Of a stretch of DNA of 64,000 nucleotides, positions 7,926 to 16,296 are shown one piece after another. The position numbers and the translations under genes are program-made. The DNA lies in the NCBI GenBank assembly GCA_027366525.1, contig DAHXKG010000005.1, positions 66,575-130,574 of the forward strand, written 5' to 3'. The stretch comes from a candidate division FCPU426 bacterium (GTDB taxonomy: Bacteria > Oederibacteriota > Muellerivitia > Muellerivitales > DAHXKG01). The notes beneath the pieces are model-generated. The model made no database searches and had not been told where the DNA came from. It saw nothing but the letters and a program-made list of their open reading frames with translations. Every line of letters starts with the position of its first letter. Positions within the stretch are counted from its first letter, which is position 1.

Positions 7926-9509
7926 ATGATCAAAATATTAGTCACGGATAAATTATCCGATCAGGGTATGCAGATTTTGAAAAATGAACCCACTTTTCAA
8001 GTTGATGAAAAATTAAAATTACCACCAGAAGAATTAAAAAAAATAGTCGGTGAATATGAAGCATGGATTATTCGAAGTGGAACCACGGTGACGACGGAAT
8101 TAATTCAAGCGGCGACCAAGCTTCGTATTATTGGAAGAGCTGGCGTAGGGGTCGATAACGTTGATTTGGCGACCGCTACCAAACAGGGGATTATCGTCAT
8201 GAATACCCCGGATGCCAATACCATTTCTACCGCCGAACATACGATTGCGATGTTAATGGCCATGGCGCGCCAGATTCCCCAGGCGAGCTTTTCATTGCGT
8301 GAAAAAAAATGGGAACGTAGTAAGTTCGTCGGCTGTGAGTTGCATGAAAAGATATTAGGCGTAATTGGATTAGGACGTATTGGAACCAATGTGGCCCGTC
8401 GGGCAATTGCTTTAGGTATGCGTGTGTTGGCTTTTGATCCCTATTTAGATCCAAGTAAACTGGAAGGTCATGAATTTCAATTATCCAATTTAGAAGAGAT
8501 CTTTCGAAAGTCCGATTTTATTACAGTACACACGCCACTGACTCCAGAAACCAAAGGACTGATTGGGAAAAAGCAAATTGAAATGATGAAAGATGGTGTC
8601 TTTCTGATCAACTGTGCCAGAGGCGGCATTATTGTTGAAAGTGACTTGTATGAGGCATTAAAGTCTAAAAAAGTTCAAGGGGTGGCGCTGGATGTTTTTG
8701 AAAAAGAACCTCCATTTGATAATCCCTTGTTGGGTCTAGATTCGGTGGTCGCGGTGCCCCATATTGGTGCAGCAACTCAAGAAGCGCAGTCGAATGTCGC
8801 ACTAGTGATTGCCGAACAAGTCAAAGAAGCCCTTAAAGGCGGTCGAGTGCGCAATGCGGTCAATATGCCTTCCTTGGATCCGAAAATGTTGGAAATGTTA
8901 ATGCCCTATTTAGTCTTGAGTGAAAAAATTGGTGCATTTCATTCTCAAGTTTCAGAATCCTATATGAAAAAAATTCATATTGAATATTTAGGTGAAATTA
9001 CGAATTACGATATCAAACCATTAACGTTATCATTAATTAAAGGCATTTTAGAAAGAGGTATGGGAGCTTCCGTGAATTATGTGAATGCTCTGGTTTTAGC
9101 CAAAGAACGTGGTTTTGAAATCTCGGAAACGATTAATAATCGAACCGGAGATTATTCATCATTAATTACGGTAACCATCACGAGTGAAAAAGAAAAACAT
9201 ATTATTGCCGGAACGGTTTTTGGAAAAAAAGAATACCGAATTATTAACCTCGATGGCAACAATACCGATTTTTCCCCCGAAGGCAACATGATCTGGATGG
9301 TGCATCAAGATCGACCGGGAATTGTTGGAAAACTGGGAACGATCCTTGGTTCGAACAACATTAATATTGCAGGGCTCTATGTTGGAAGACGAGAAGTTGG
9401 GGGCACGGCGGTTGCTATGATTAACGTAGATAATGAAGTCGAGGTCCAAGTTTTAAATGAGTTGAAAACTATTGCCGGTATTCAAAAATTAAAATTTGTA
9501 AAATTTTAA
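7926..9509 (+). CDS. serA: D-3-phosphoglycerate dehydrogenase
   Basis: A 527-residue long-form SerA, the NAD-linked first enzyme of serine synthesis. The substrate domain contains GRAGVGVDNVD. The NAD-binding fold has GVIGLGRIGTNVARRA (about 145-160), the catalytic region NCARGGIIVESDL, and the active-site histidine in VPHIGAATQEA. An intervening ASB domain precedes a C-terminal ACT domain (from about residue 455, VHQDRPGIVGKLGTILG), which in the family binds L-serine for feedback inhibition. It is the second gene of the operon controlled by the paired palindromes. No serB is seen nearby. Confidence 0.95.
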   Translation: MIKILVTDKLSDQGMQILKNEPTFQVDEKLKLPPEELKKIVGEYEAWIIRSGTTVTTELIQAATKLRIIGRAGVGVDNVDLATATKQGIIVMNTPDANTISTAEHTIAMLMAMARQIPQASFSLREKKWERSKFVGCELHEKILGVIGLGRIGTNVARRAIALGMRVLAFDPYLDPSKLEGHEFQLSNLEEIFRKSDFITVHTPLTPETKGLIGKKQIEMMKDGVFLINCARGGIIVESDLYEALKSKKVQGVALDVFEKEPPFDNPLLGLDSVVAVPHIGAATQEAQSNVALVIAEQVKEALKGGRVRNAVNMPSLDPKMLEMLMPYLVLSEKIGAFHSQVSESYMKKIHIEYLGEITNYDIKPLTLSLIKGILERGMGASVNYVNALVLAKERGFEISETINNRTGDYSSLITVTITSEKEKHIIAGTVFGKKEYRIINLDGNNTDFSPEGNMIWMVHQDRPGIVGKLGTILGSNNINIAGLYVGRREVGGTAVAMINVDNEVEVQVLNELKTIAGIQKLKFVKF

Positions 9510-9663
9510 TTTTATAGAATTAAGCCATGCAAAATTAATATGTGGAATTCGATTTCTCGATAAGCAAGAGGCGAATGGTTCTTGTGGAGATTTCCAGTGA
9601 TTCCATATGGTTGAGCGGGGTCATGGTTTTTAAAAAATGAAGACAACGCTCTAAAAACTCCTC

Positions 9664-9692
9664 TTGACAGGACCTAGCAAGCAAGGTACCTT
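9664..9692 (+). promoter_or_regulatory. Putative promoter close to the start codon at 9699
   Basis: A perfect TTGACA (9664-9669), a 17-base spacer and a weak -10 TACCTT (9687-9692). The ATG at 9699 begins 6 bases after the -10 box, so the transcript would be leaderless or nearly so. The weak -10 keeps this tentative. Confidence 0.4.
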
Positions 9693-9698
9693 AACTTC

Positions 9699-10550
9699 AT
9701 GCAACGCTTATATTTTATCTTCCTCATAATGATTTTCGTGGGTTTAGGAGTTCAAAGAGTTCAAGCTCGACCTATCTTTTGGGCGACGACGCCTACCCCT
9801 GAACCTCCGCAGGTTACGCAACCTTTAGAATCAACAGCGGCACATCCATTATCACCCACCCCCACTCCGGCACGCATCCCTGAAAAATTACTTTTAAAGA
9901 TTTCACGCCCCAAACACGTATCAAAACCTTATCCGAATTCAACGCTTAAAAGTACTACGGCGGCAGCTATTTTGTCGGCTATTATTCCAGGTAGTGGGCA
10001 AATTTATACCAATCAGCCCTTTAAGGCTCTTGGTTTTGCAGCTGTTTTCGGCGTTACATTTTGGCAGATGCTTGAAAATTTTCGACTGGTTGCGGATCCT
10101 CATGAACAGGGTGGCGTCATTGCAATTAACCAAGATGCTGGGTCGTTATTTGGGTTGGCAGCGGTAGCCGCCTACGGTTTTGGAATTGAAGATGCGATGG
10201 GCGATGCTGCCAATTACAACCGTCACATTAGTGAATTTCAACCTGATAACCCTCAAGGGGCACAATGTTTGTCAGCAGTGTGTCCAGGGTTGGGTCAAAT
10301 TTATACCAATCACCCCTTCAAAGGCGTGGTTGTTGCAGGTATCTTTGGAACGACACTCTGGCAAACAATTCTTAACCGCCACCAAACAATGGGATATATA
10401 ACCGGGGCCGTATGTCTGCTGGATTATGTTTTTGGAATTGAAGATGCATATTTTGATGCAATTTCTTATAATCGGCAAAGTCAAGTTCATGTTTCATGGA
10501 AATCGAATTCATCTTCATCGACGCTGGCAAGTCTAAGTTATTCATTTTAA
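9699..10550 (+). CDS. Exported membrane protein with an internal duplication (DUF5683-like)
   Basis: A 283-residue protein with a signal peptide (FIFLIMIFVGLGVQRVQA), a Pro/Thr linker (about 28-65) and two homologous units of about 85 residues. Unit one carries PGSGQIYTNQPFKALGF, unit two PGLGQIYTNHPFKGVVV; each is followed by a hydrophobic stretch and then FGIEDAMGDAANYNR or FGIEDAYFDAISYNR. The GxGQIYTN-PFK pattern resembles the DUF5683 family of small membrane proteins with no known function. It precedes a barrel protein by 42 bases and is probably cotranscribed with it. Function unknown. Confidence 0.6.
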   Translation: MQRLYFIFLIMIFVGLGVQRVQARPIFWATTPTPEPPQVTQPLESTAAHPLSPTPTPARIPEKLLLKISRPKHVSKPYPNSTLKSTTAAAILSAIIPGSGQIYTNQPFKALGFAAVFGVTFWQMLENFRLVADPHEQGGVIAINQDAGSLFGLAAVAAYGFGIEDAMGDAANYNRHISEFQPDNPQGAQCLSAVCPGLGQIYTNHPFKGVVVAGIFGTTLWQTILNRHQTMGYITGAVCLLDYVFGIEDAYFDAISYNRQSQVHVSWKSNSSSSTLASLSYSF

Positions 10551-10592
10551 TTTCCCTTTAAAAATAAATAGTTCTCAATTTGATGGTGGATT

Positions 10593-11576
10593 ATGAAAAT
10601 AGATGATCGGTGGAACAAGTGGATATTAATGGGATGTGGCTTTTTTATTTTTTTCCTATTTCCTCAAATTGGGTGGTCGTTTCAATTGGATCCGTCCCCG
10701 ATTTCATGGTGGATGACACCTCGCCCATTTTCAGTCATTCTCTACCGACAAGATTTAACCAACTTTTACTGGTATAACGCAGGAATTCCACCTGAGTTTT
10801 TTTCAGGAAGCTATAGCGCCAATGATCGTAGTCCAAGTTATTTAACGACCAATTCCGATAGCTTTCAATATGGAATTAGCTTAGAAAGTTGGATTATCCC
10901 TCAAGTACAACTCCATGTTGATTTCCCTATTGAAATCAATTCGATTACCAATTCCGAGGGGGTCACCGATAATTTGGCCCGAATTGGAGATATGAGTTTA
11001 TCGGGAAATTTTCTTTTGGAAGGGAATCAAAAGTCCTCAGACTGGATGGCGCTTGAATTTCATATTAGTTTACCCACGGGAACGAATCCGTTTAAAGTTG
11101 CTTATCCATTTTTATCGACAGGAACCGGTGTTTTGGAAACCGGTATTGGAGGGTTGGCAGTTCAGCATTGGGGATTATTCTCTTTTTTTCAAAAAGTACA
11201 ATATCAGCAAAGTCAACCATTGATGATACCCTCTTATTTTTCGATTGAAAACCCGGGCATGCTTTTGAAATTCCAATGGCCATCGGTTTGGAGTTTTACG
11301 GGACGTGTGCAATATCTGATTTTAAATCGCTCTATTCGTCCAGTGTATGTTTTCTATCAAATTTATTTCCGAAGAGATAGTGCCTTTCTATTAAACGGAA
11401 ATTCAATTTATGGGCCTACCGATGTGGTTTTTTCAACGATAGGCTCAATCATCGGAATTGACCCTTGGTTGTCAATTGAATTGCGCTTGTCTTATTTTTT
11501 AGGTAAATATTATTATGCATCGATTCCAGGATTTGGACCTCAAGCTTCAGTAGGCCTTATTTTTAAACCATTTTAG
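10593..11576 (+). CDS. Hypothetical outer-membrane beta-barrel protein
   Basis: A 327-residue protein with a clear signal peptide (about residues 10-30, ending near GWSF). It then shows alternating hydrophobic/polar strands rich in aromatic residues, for example QLHVDFPIEINSI and WLSIELRLSYFLG. It ends in phenylalanine (LIFKPF), as outer-membrane barrels usually do for BAM recognition. I do not recognise a specific transport family. It follows the duplicated exported protein and has GGTGG as a Shine-Dalgarno. Localisation is inferred from the strand pattern. Confidence 0.6.
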   Translation: MKIDDRWNKWILMGCGFFIFFLFPQIGWSFQLDPSPISWWMTPRPFSVILYRQDLTNFYWYNAGIPPEFFSGSYSANDRSPSYLTTNSDSFQYGISLESWIIPQVQLHVDFPIEINSITNSEGVTDNLARIGDMSLSGNFLLEGNQKSSDWMALEFHISLPTGTNPFKVAYPFLSTGTGVLETGIGGLAVQHWGLFSFFQKVQYQQSQPLMIPSYFSIENPGMLLKFQWPSVWSFTGRVQYLILNRSIRPVYVFYQIYFRRDSAFLLNGNSIYGPTDVVFSTIGSIIGIDPWLSIELRLSYFLGKYYYASIPGFGPQASVGLIFKPF

Positions 11577-11620
11577 AAATGGATTTTCTTTTGTATAATT
11601 GAGGTTAAGGGGAGTTAAAT

Positions 11621-11986
11621 ATGCAAACCGCAACAATGTTTATAGAACGAAGAAACTATCCACGGATTCAAGTTAAAGTTCCGATCAAATACCGTGTACT
11701 GGATGATCAGAAAGAAATTCAGTCCTTATTAGAGCGAAAAGAAAAAGAGATATCGACACAAACAATTGATTTAAGTATTGGAGGTCTTTATATTGCCTCT
11801 GAGGAAAAACTGTTGATTGGTTCAATTTTAAGACTGGAAATGGCATTTTCAGAAAACCAAAAGTCACTTTCGGCGTTTGCAGAAGTTGTTTGGACTAATT
11901 CAAGTGGTGGCGGAGTTCATTTTTTAGCCGTGCAAGAAGAAAATGTCGAATTTTTGAGAACTTATATTTCAAAGTTTTTGGAGTAG
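11621..11986 (+). CDS. PilZ-domain protein (probable cyclic-di-GMP receptor)
   Basis: A 121-residue single-domain PilZ protein. Both ligand-binding motifs are present: RRNYPR (residues 10-15, matching RxxxR) and DLSIGG (50-55, matching DxSxxG). The PilZ family binds cyclic di-GMP and relays it to motility, adhesion or export machinery. A good GGGGAG Shine-Dalgarno precedes the ATG. The next gene, a chemoreceptor-like protein, begins 1 base after the stop codon, so the two are likely translated together and may act in one signalling path. Confidence 0.85.
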   Translation: MQTATMFIERRNYPRIQVKVPIKYRVLDDQKEIQSLLERKEKEISTQTIDLSIGGLYIASEEKLLIGSILRLEMAFSENQKSLSAFAEVVWTNSSGGGVHFLAVQEENVEFLRTYISKFLE

Positions 11987-11987
11987 A

Positions 11988-13154
11988 ATGAAAACCTTAA
12001 TCATTGGTAGTGGAATAATCGGAATGGCGATGGGCATGAGTTTGGGATATTTAAAAACTCATGGACATAATTGGAATGAAATATGGCTATTGGGTTTATT
12101 GGCAGGATTAGTCTTGATTGTCTTGATTTTATTTGCGTTTCGAGTTATGGAAATGCGATATCTTCGTGAACTTCACCATGAACTGAAAGACGTAAAACAG
12201 GATCATTATTTTATGGATAGTTTGTTGAATCCATCCAAAAATGTGCAGGCTTGGATAAAAGCTTTTTCAAACACCAAAACAAATGCTCAAACAGGACAAG
12301 GCAGAAATATTCTGACGACACGAATCCGCGATGTGCTGGAAGCAATTGATAAAATTTCCAATGTCACCCTGGAGTTGCAGGATAAGCTGAAAACACGTGT
12401 TCAAACTGGATTTCAAAATGTTGAAAAAGCGCATCGCATTAATAAAAATATTTCAAGATTAACTCAACTCATTTCGGGAGATAGTCGAAAAGTCACTGCG
12501 GATACGCAACAAGCTTCTCAAGTCGCCATTGGTGGTATTAAATCGATTGGGAGTGAAATTCAAACGATGAGCGATTTAAAATCCACATTGGGTTCATCCG
12601 CTCAAGTCATCCAGCAATTAAATGCCACCTCGGATCAAATCGGTGAATTTGTTTCAACGATTTCCACAATTACTCGAAAAACCAATTTGTTAGCTTTAAA
12701 TGCTGGGATTGAGGCGACTCGGGCTGGCGTGGATGGGCAGGGATTTGCAGTGGTGGCTAACGAAATTAAAATTTTGGCGGAAGCATCAGCTCAGGCATCC
12801 TCCGATGTGCGACAACTAGTTGAAGATATTCAGCAAAAAACGAAGAGTGCGGTCTCCTTAATTTTGAGCACAGAGAAATTAGAAGAAAATATTAAAGTGG
12901 TTTTTAATGTAGGGGATATCTATCTTTCGATTGCAAAGTCGATCAAAAAGGCAGTCGAGGTGCTGGGCGAAATTTCAGACGCGTTGGATGAACAAAAGAG
13001 TAATCAAGAGCTTTTGAGCCAGCTGATGGAGACTTCAGTAAATCAAGGATTAGAGATTCAAAATGATATGCATGAGATACAAGAGAAATATCAAAATTTT
13101 TCATCTCAACTTGAAACGTTAAAATCAATATTAACAGAGTTGGAAGTGAACTGA
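11988..13154 (+). CDS. Methyl-accepting chemotaxis-like protein without a periplasmic sensor
   Basis: A 388-residue protein with two N-terminal membrane segments (about 2-22 and 32-51) joined by only about 10 residues, so there is essentially no periplasmic ligand domain. A long cytoplasmic coiled coil follows. The conserved MCP signalling tip is clear: NLLALNAGIEATRAG, then GFAVVANEIKILAE. It probably senses a cytoplasmic or membrane state. No CheA, CheW or CheB genes occur in this window, so its partner is unknown. It is coupled to the PilZ gene upstream. Confidence 0.85.
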   Translation: MKTLIIGSGIIGMAMGMSLGYLKTHGHNWNEIWLLGLLAGLVLIVLILFAFRVMEMRYLRELHHELKDVKQDHYFMDSLLNPSKNVQAWIKAFSNTKTNAQTGQGRNILTTRIRDVLEAIDKISNVTLELQDKLKTRVQTGFQNVEKAHRINKNISRLTQLISGDSRKVTADTQQASQVAIGGIKSIGSEIQTMSDLKSTLGSSAQVIQQLNATSDQIGEFVSTISTITRKTNLLALNAGIEATRAGVDGQGFAVVANEIKILAEASAQASSDVRQLVEDIQQKTKSAVSLILSTEKLEENIKVVFNVGDIYLSIAKSIKKAVEVLGEISDALDEQKSNQELLSQLMETSVNQGLEIQNDMHEIQEKYQNFSSQLETLKSILTELEVN

Positions 13155-13159
13155 TAAAG

Positions 13160-13188
13160 TTGACAGAATTATCAGTTCAGGTTAAAGT
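13160..13188 (+). promoter_or_regulatory. Putative promoter for the zinc-ribbon TPR gene
   Basis: A perfect TTGACA (13160-13165), a 17-base spacer and TAAAGT (13183-13188) lie 38 bases before the ATG at 13227. The leader carries an AAAAGG Shine-Dalgarno, so this is a conventional leadered promoter. Confidence 0.5.
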
Positions 13189-13226
13189 ACCATCATGTTT
13201 TTATTCTTCTTAAAAGGTTTTTCGAT

Positions 13227-14219
13227 ATGATTCTATGCCCATTGTGTGGTGCTGAAAATCCTGATGGCTCAAAGATTTGTGCGAAGTGTTCAACAGAATT
13301 ACCTAAACCTGAAAATACGGCTCCCGCAAAAGAAAAAGCCCAAGGCAAGGCTGCTGCAAAGCCTCATGTCCGAATCACATTAAAAGATCTGAGCCGTGAT
13401 TTTGTAGATTTATTGTGGTTGTTGTTAATCCTTTTGTTAATTCTGATTGGTTTTTTAGGTGAATCTACGAATTGGACATTTCAGTTTGCTCAAGTTGAAA
13501 AGCCCATTCAAATTGGTGCGCTTGTCGCTCTACCTCCAAAAAGAGTCCAGCATCCTCAAAAGATTTATGCTTCACGACCCCAACAGTATAAAAGGAGTTT
13601 TCCGCGGATGCTGGGGATTCATCATGAAATTCCGATTACGGCACATTATTTAAGTCCGGAAGAATTGTATCGAGAAAGTCGGACACAGTTCAATCGGGAG
13701 CACTATGATCGGTCATTGTCATTGTTAAAACATGCTTTACAAATTGATCCAACCTTTTCAAAGGCATATTTTGGATTGGGATACATCTATAGTTTCTTTA
13801 GTATGAAAAATACGGCAGTACGCATGTATCAAATGGCACTTCGGTTTGATCCTCAAAATACGCAAGCAATTAATAATCTTGGAATTATTTATATGCAATC
13901 GGGGAATTTCCATTATGCCTCTCAATTTTTAAAACAAGCGGTAAGCTTGGAACCGCACAATGCAGCGTATCAATATAATTTAGGGAGTTTATTAATTCGA
14001 ACAGGACATTTCCATGGTGCGATGCAAGCTTTGAGAGCATCGGCTCAACTACATCCTTCAGACATCACATACAATGATTTAGCGATCACATATGAGCATC
14101 TGGGAAAAGTTCATGAAGCCGAATCCAGTTGGAGGCAGGTTCTACATTTATCCAAAAATCCAATCTTGATTAAACAAGCTACATCGCATTTACAATATCT
14201 TCAAACTTATTCAGGCTAA
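13227..14219 (+). CDS. Zinc-ribbon, membrane-anchored TPR protein
   Basis: A 330-residue protein. The N-terminus is a C4 zinc ribbon (CPLCG and CAKC, Cys4, 7, 18 and 21 approximately). A hydrophobic segment rich in Leu (about residues 60-80) should anchor it in the membrane. After a basic linker come about four TPR units (from about residue 150), for example FSKAYFGLGYIYSFF and TQAINNLGIIYMQSGNF. Such proteins usually act as scaffolds. It converges with the minus-strand glycosyltransferase: its stop codon at 14219 touches that gene's stop at 14220. No specific role can be assigned. Confidence 0.75.
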   Translation: MILCPLCGAENPDGSKICAKCSTELPKPENTAPAKEKAQGKAAAKPHVRITLKDLSRDFVDLLWLLLILLLILIGFLGESTNWTFQFAQVEKPIQIGALVALPPKRVQHPQKIYASRPQQYKRSFPRMLGIHHEIPITAHYLSPEELYRESRTQFNREHYDRSLSLLKHALQIDPTFSKAYFGLGYIYSFFSMKNTAVRMYQMALRFDPQNTQAINNLGIIYMQSGNFHYASQFLKQAVSLEPHNAAYQYNLGSLLIRTGHFHGAMQALRASAQLHPSDITYNDLAITYEHLGKVHEAESSWRQVLHLSKNPILIKQATSHLQYLQTYSG

Positions 14220-14915
14220 CTATTTTAATTGTTTATATAATCGAAACAACTCTTGAAACGCTTTGAAAATAACGGATAATTTAGCGCCCGTGGGCGAGCC
14301 GGCTTGTCTTGGATAGTGTGTTACTGGCACTTCTACAAATCGGAAGTGTTCTTTGTACGCACACGCCAATAATTCAGTGGAGATCATGGCGCCTCGAGCA
14401 TGCAGTTGAATTTTTTTAAAGACATTTTTTTTGATCAATTTAAAAGCACAATCAACATCCCGAACTTGAAATCCAAATAAAAATTTGACGAGACTTCCCC
14501 AGAGTTTGGCATTTAATTTTCGATTCCACGGATCTTGGCGGTTTCGACGGTATCCTAGAATCAGGTCCCCTTCATCACATCGTTCAATAAGCGAAGAAAT
14601 TTCTCGCAGATCAAATTGGAGATCTCCGTCGGTAAAAAAAATCCATTCATATTGTGCTGCTTGAAATCCTGAAATCAGTGCTGCTCCATAACCTGAATTT
14701 TTTTCATGGTGGACGGGATGGAGATGGGGATCACTTTGGGCTAGTTGATCAATAATTTCCTTGGTTTTGTCGCGACTCCCATCGTTGACAGGAATAATTT
14801 CCCATGTTACTGCAATTTCAGGAAGAATTTGTTGCGCCTTTTGAATGGTTTTAGCCACATTCGCTTCCTCGTTATATGCTGGAAAGAAAAAAGAAAGTTG
14901 TGAAATTTTTGACAT
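14220..14915 (-). CDS. Family 2 glycosyltransferase (polyprenyl-phosphate sugar synthase-like)
   Basis: A 231-residue GT-A enzyme resembling dolichol/polyprenyl-phosphate mannosyl- or glucosyltransferases. The N-terminus FFFPAYNEEANVAKTI and VNDGSRDKT bind the nucleotide sugar. FFTDGDLQFD contains the metal-binding acidic motif, and RDVDCAFKLIKK is typical of the DPM1-like group. There is no C-terminal membrane segment, so it probably works at the cytoplasmic face. It is the last gene of a three-gene minus-strand set with an oxidoreductase and a flippase-like protein, suggesting lipid-linked sugar synthesis. An AGGAGG Shine-Dalgarno precedes the ATG. Confidence 0.88.
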   Translation of the reverse strand: MSKISQLSFFFPAYNEEANVAKTIQKAQQILPEIAVTWEIIPVNDGSRDKTKEIIDQLAQSDPHLHPVHHEKNSGYGAALISGFQAAQYEWIFFTDGDLQFDLREISSLIERCDEGDLILGYRRNRQDPWNRKLNAKLWGSLVKFLFGFQVRDVDCAFKLIKKNVFKKIQLHARGAMISTELLACAYKEHFRFVEVPVTHYPRQAGSPTGAKLSVIFKAFQELFRLYKQLK

Positions 14916-14973
14916 ATAGCCTCCTCGATTTTATTCCCAATGAATCCACATGCTCAACAGGCAGGATTTATTA

Positions 14974-16296
14974 TTATTCATAAAATGTTTTTAATTGTAT
15001 AGAAGAATCCACTAATTGAGCAGCTTGATTACCCACATCGACCGCAAAGTTGGTTCCACGATCTTCGGGGTACACCAGTGAAGTGTTGGCCAAAATCACA
15101 TCTTGAATCGGCGTTTGATACTGGGGCTTAATTTGGCTATAGTTGAGTGGAATTAAGGGCTGGGCATATCCATCTCGAAAGAGGTAGGAATTTTCAATCC
15201 AAGAAAGATCAAAATTGGGGTTTATTTTTTTTAAGTAAGGTAAATATTCCTGTATCAAGGTTTCTTTGGGTATCTGAAATAACCGATGATTTTTGGGAAG
15301 GTAATTCGCAATATATAAAATATGCTTTTGGTTATACCATTCCTTTGGAACTAAATTGGTATGTTCAATCAAGGCCATGATGGGGATTTCAGGATCGGAA
15401 ATATTTAGCCAATAGATATCGGTAAAAGGCTGATTCATAACTAGAATTAAACATTGAGCAGCCAAAAACTCGAGTTGCGTCGTATTGGTTATATAATCCT
15501 GGGGTAGCGACGGGCATAGGTTTAAAAAGGCCGGCGTAGCTGCAGTAAAAATAAGCTTATCATATTTTTTTTCTTGATCGGCTACGAGTAAGCCTGAGAG
15601 ATGATGGTTTGTAGTTAATATTTTTTGAACTGGGGTATTGAAGTGAATTTTTCCGCCTTGGGTGAGGATGGTCGCAGCGAGTCGATCATGCAAACTGGCA
15701 AACCCACCTCGAAAGTATCCAAGTTTTTCAATGGATCCCTGTCTTGACGATGCGCGGGTATGTACGCGTGCCCAAAACCAGGCCATCGCGACTTGATTAT
15801 AAAAGGTTCCAAATTTCCCGCGTAATAAAGGTTCCCAAATAATTTTAAGGATATTCGGCCCAAAATACTTCGAAATCCATTCGTATGCGGTAATCTTTTC
15901 ATATTTTTTCCATTGATGAACTTTCCCTAAATAGAGAACAACCAAACCAAATCGAATACGGTCTAAAAAAGGTAGAGGGCTAAAGTGGAGAAGTTGACTG
16001 GGACTTCCGAATGGATATAACTGATCTTGGGTATAAAATCCCATGCTGCTTTCTAACCAGAGTAGATCTTGTTCCATGTTTAATTCTTTAACTAAATTCC
16101 GTATGAAAAGATCACTGATAAAAATATGATGGTAGTATTTTTCCAATTTGGCATTTTCATGTTCAAGCATAAAACAGGAGGCAAGTCCCCCGAGATGGTC
16201 GGAAGCTTCAAAAATATCAACCTGATGGGCGTGTTGGGTCAGTCGATAAGCAGCCGTCAGCCCGGCCACACCAGCTCCAATAATTGCAATTTTCAT
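14974..16296 (-). CDS. FAD-dependent amine-oxidase-like oxidoreductase
   Basis: A 440-residue flavoprotein of the protoporphyrinogen oxidase/phytoene desaturase/amine oxidase superfamily. The dinucleotide-binding motif IAIIGAGVAGLTAAYRL is followed by the GG-rich DHLGGLAS. The C-terminus NFAVDVGNQAAQLV closes the FAD site. Relatives lie in polysaccharide and glycolipid clusters, where the substrate is often unknown. The gene overlaps the stop of the upstream flippase-like gene by 4 bases, so the two are translationally coupled. I do not assign a substrate. Confidence 0.8.
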   Translation of the reverse strand: MKIAIIGAGVAGLTAAYRLTQHAHQVDIFEASDHLGGLASCFMLEHENAKLEKYYHHIFISDLFIRNLVKELNMEQDLLWLESSMGFYTQDQLYPFGSPSQLLHFSPLPFLDRIRFGLVVLYLGKVHQWKKYEKITAYEWISKYFGPNILKIIWEPLLRGKFGTFYNQVAMAWFWARVHTRASSRQGSIEKLGYFRGGFASLHDRLAATILTQGGKIHFNTPVQKILTTNHHLSGLLVADQEKKYDKLIFTAATPAFLNLCPSLPQDYITNTTQLEFLAAQCLILVMNQPFTDIYWLNISDPEIPIMALIEHTNLVPKEWYNQKHILYIANYLPKNHRLFQIPKETLIQEYLPYLKKINPNFDLSWIENSYLFRDGYAQPLIPLNYSQIKPQYQTPIQDVILANTSLVYPEDRGTNFAVDVGNQAAQLVDSSIQLKTFYE

